The notes beneath the pieces are model-generated. The model saw only the letters and a list, made by a program, of their open reading frames with translations. It was not told the origin of the DNA and did no database searches. The translations under genes were made by a program, and so were the position numbers. From Proteocatella sphenisci DSM 23131 (lineage in GTDB: Bacteria > Bacillota > Clostridia > Peptostreptococcales > Filifactoraceae), in the NCBI RefSeq assembly GCF_000423525.1, contig NZ_AUID01000001.1, forward strand, positions 124,001 to 188,000: a DNA stretch of 64,000 nucleotides. The letters are read 5' to 3'. Positions 63,838 to 64,000 of this stretch are shown in pieces (the stretch's first letter is position 1; the number at the start of each line of letters is the position of its first letter).

Positions 63838-64000
63838 GGTAGTAATATATGGTACGGTCAGATAACTATCGGTGTAGATGAAAATAGAAAATACAAAAGA
63901 AAATCCGTTTCAGGTAAATCTAAAATGGAAATTTCTGATAAACATCGACAAATAACACATGATATGGGTGTAATGGATGTGGGCAAAGCTAATTCATATA
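63838..64000 (+). pseudogene. degenerate N-terminus of a tyrosine recombinase/integrase (runs off window)
   Basis: The frame from 63838 reads GSNIWYGQITIGVDENRKYK and then RKSVSGKSK, matching the AP2-like DNA-binding start of phage and transposon integrases (W.GQIT.G.DENGK.KRKS.YGK). No start codon is available: a TAG precedes it in frame. Shortly upstream, in another frame, TTT ATA TAC AAA AAA TTA GGG reads FIYKKLG, similar to the IYKRKDG lead-in, so one extra base near 63840 could explain the break. The 3' part lies beyond the window. Confidence 0.6.

Noticed and set aside
1-64000. CRISPR arrays, rRNA genes, intact insertion sequences
   Set aside because: No regular spaced repeats, no rRNA sequence and no transposase or terminal repeats were found.

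Overview
The window is AT-rich DNA that reads as part of a low-GC Gram-positive, strictly fermentative anaerobe of the class Clostridia, probably a Peptostreptococcaceae-like lineage (inferred from gene content and gene order only). Supporting traits are a class II superoxide reductase, pyruvate formate-lyase under a ZTP riboswitch, the dnaE-pfkA-pyk block, a CIRCE-controlled hrcA-grpE-dnaK-dnaJ operon, two feoA genes with feoB, and AGGAGG-type ribosome binding sites almost everywhere. No rRNA, CRISPR array or intact insertion sequence was seen.

Positions 1-52,500 are ordinary chromosome, mostly on the minus strand. In order they hold: superoxide reductase (+); an RNA-modification/housekeeping run (THUMP methyltransferase, RNase H-like protein, Nif3-like protein, TrmK, ABC-F, hpt, DUF4364); central carbon metabolism and replication (pyk, pfkA, dnaE); fermentation (pflA, pflB with upstream ZTP riboswitch and terminator); a MarR/YhdH divergent pair with two matching operators; a frameshifted DUF2254 membrane protein gene; ppiB, folC, truA, a GNAT, and the sulfur-transfer pair thiI/cysteine desulfurase; asparaginase, a second hpt, an EamA transporter, a second ABC-F; an NhaC antiporter; cobyrinate a,c-diamide synthase; an AEC transporter; an ArAE/FUSC-type membrane protein, a tandem PPK2 protein, an RluA pseudouridine synthase, an RlmI-like methyltransferase and an NROR-like flavoprotein; the heat-shock operon; a tRNA-Val/Tyr/Gly operon; pyrR with an rluD-type gene; the Feo iron operon; a CobD-like aminotransferase; a NUDIX hydrolase; ychF; and a small YdbC protein.

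From about 52,500 to the right edge the content changes to an accessory, defence-type island. It starts with a two-gene ATP-dependent restriction-modification candidate: an N6-adenine methyltransferase/specificity protein of 1157 residues and a PLD-nuclease/SF2-helicase fusion of 1057 residues. These are followed on the plus strand by dinD, an ImmA/IrrE-family remnant that has lost its HExxH zinc motif, and a membrane-anchored coiled-coil protein with a DUF4041-like centre and a T5orf172/GIY-YIG-type C-terminus. A compact three-gene operon then encodes a RelE/HigB-like toxin, an XRE-type antitoxin with a low-complexity C-terminal tail, and a protein whose C-terminal half resembles the SecB chaperone. 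The last is best explained as a toxin-antitoxin-chaperone (TAC) module, unusual in a Firmicute; a perfect 26-bp palindrome sits right after its promoter. A degenerate integrase N-terminus runs off the right edge, which fits an integrated mobile segment.

The observations most worth a second look are the TAC-like operon, the PLD-helicase/methyltransferase pair, the one-base frameshift at a T7 run in the DUF2254 gene, the ImmA deletion, and several regulatory DNA structures (ZTP switch, twin MarR operators, nhaC start-site palindrome, 44-bp palindrome after the CobD-like gene, hairpins inside the feo and dnaK operons).
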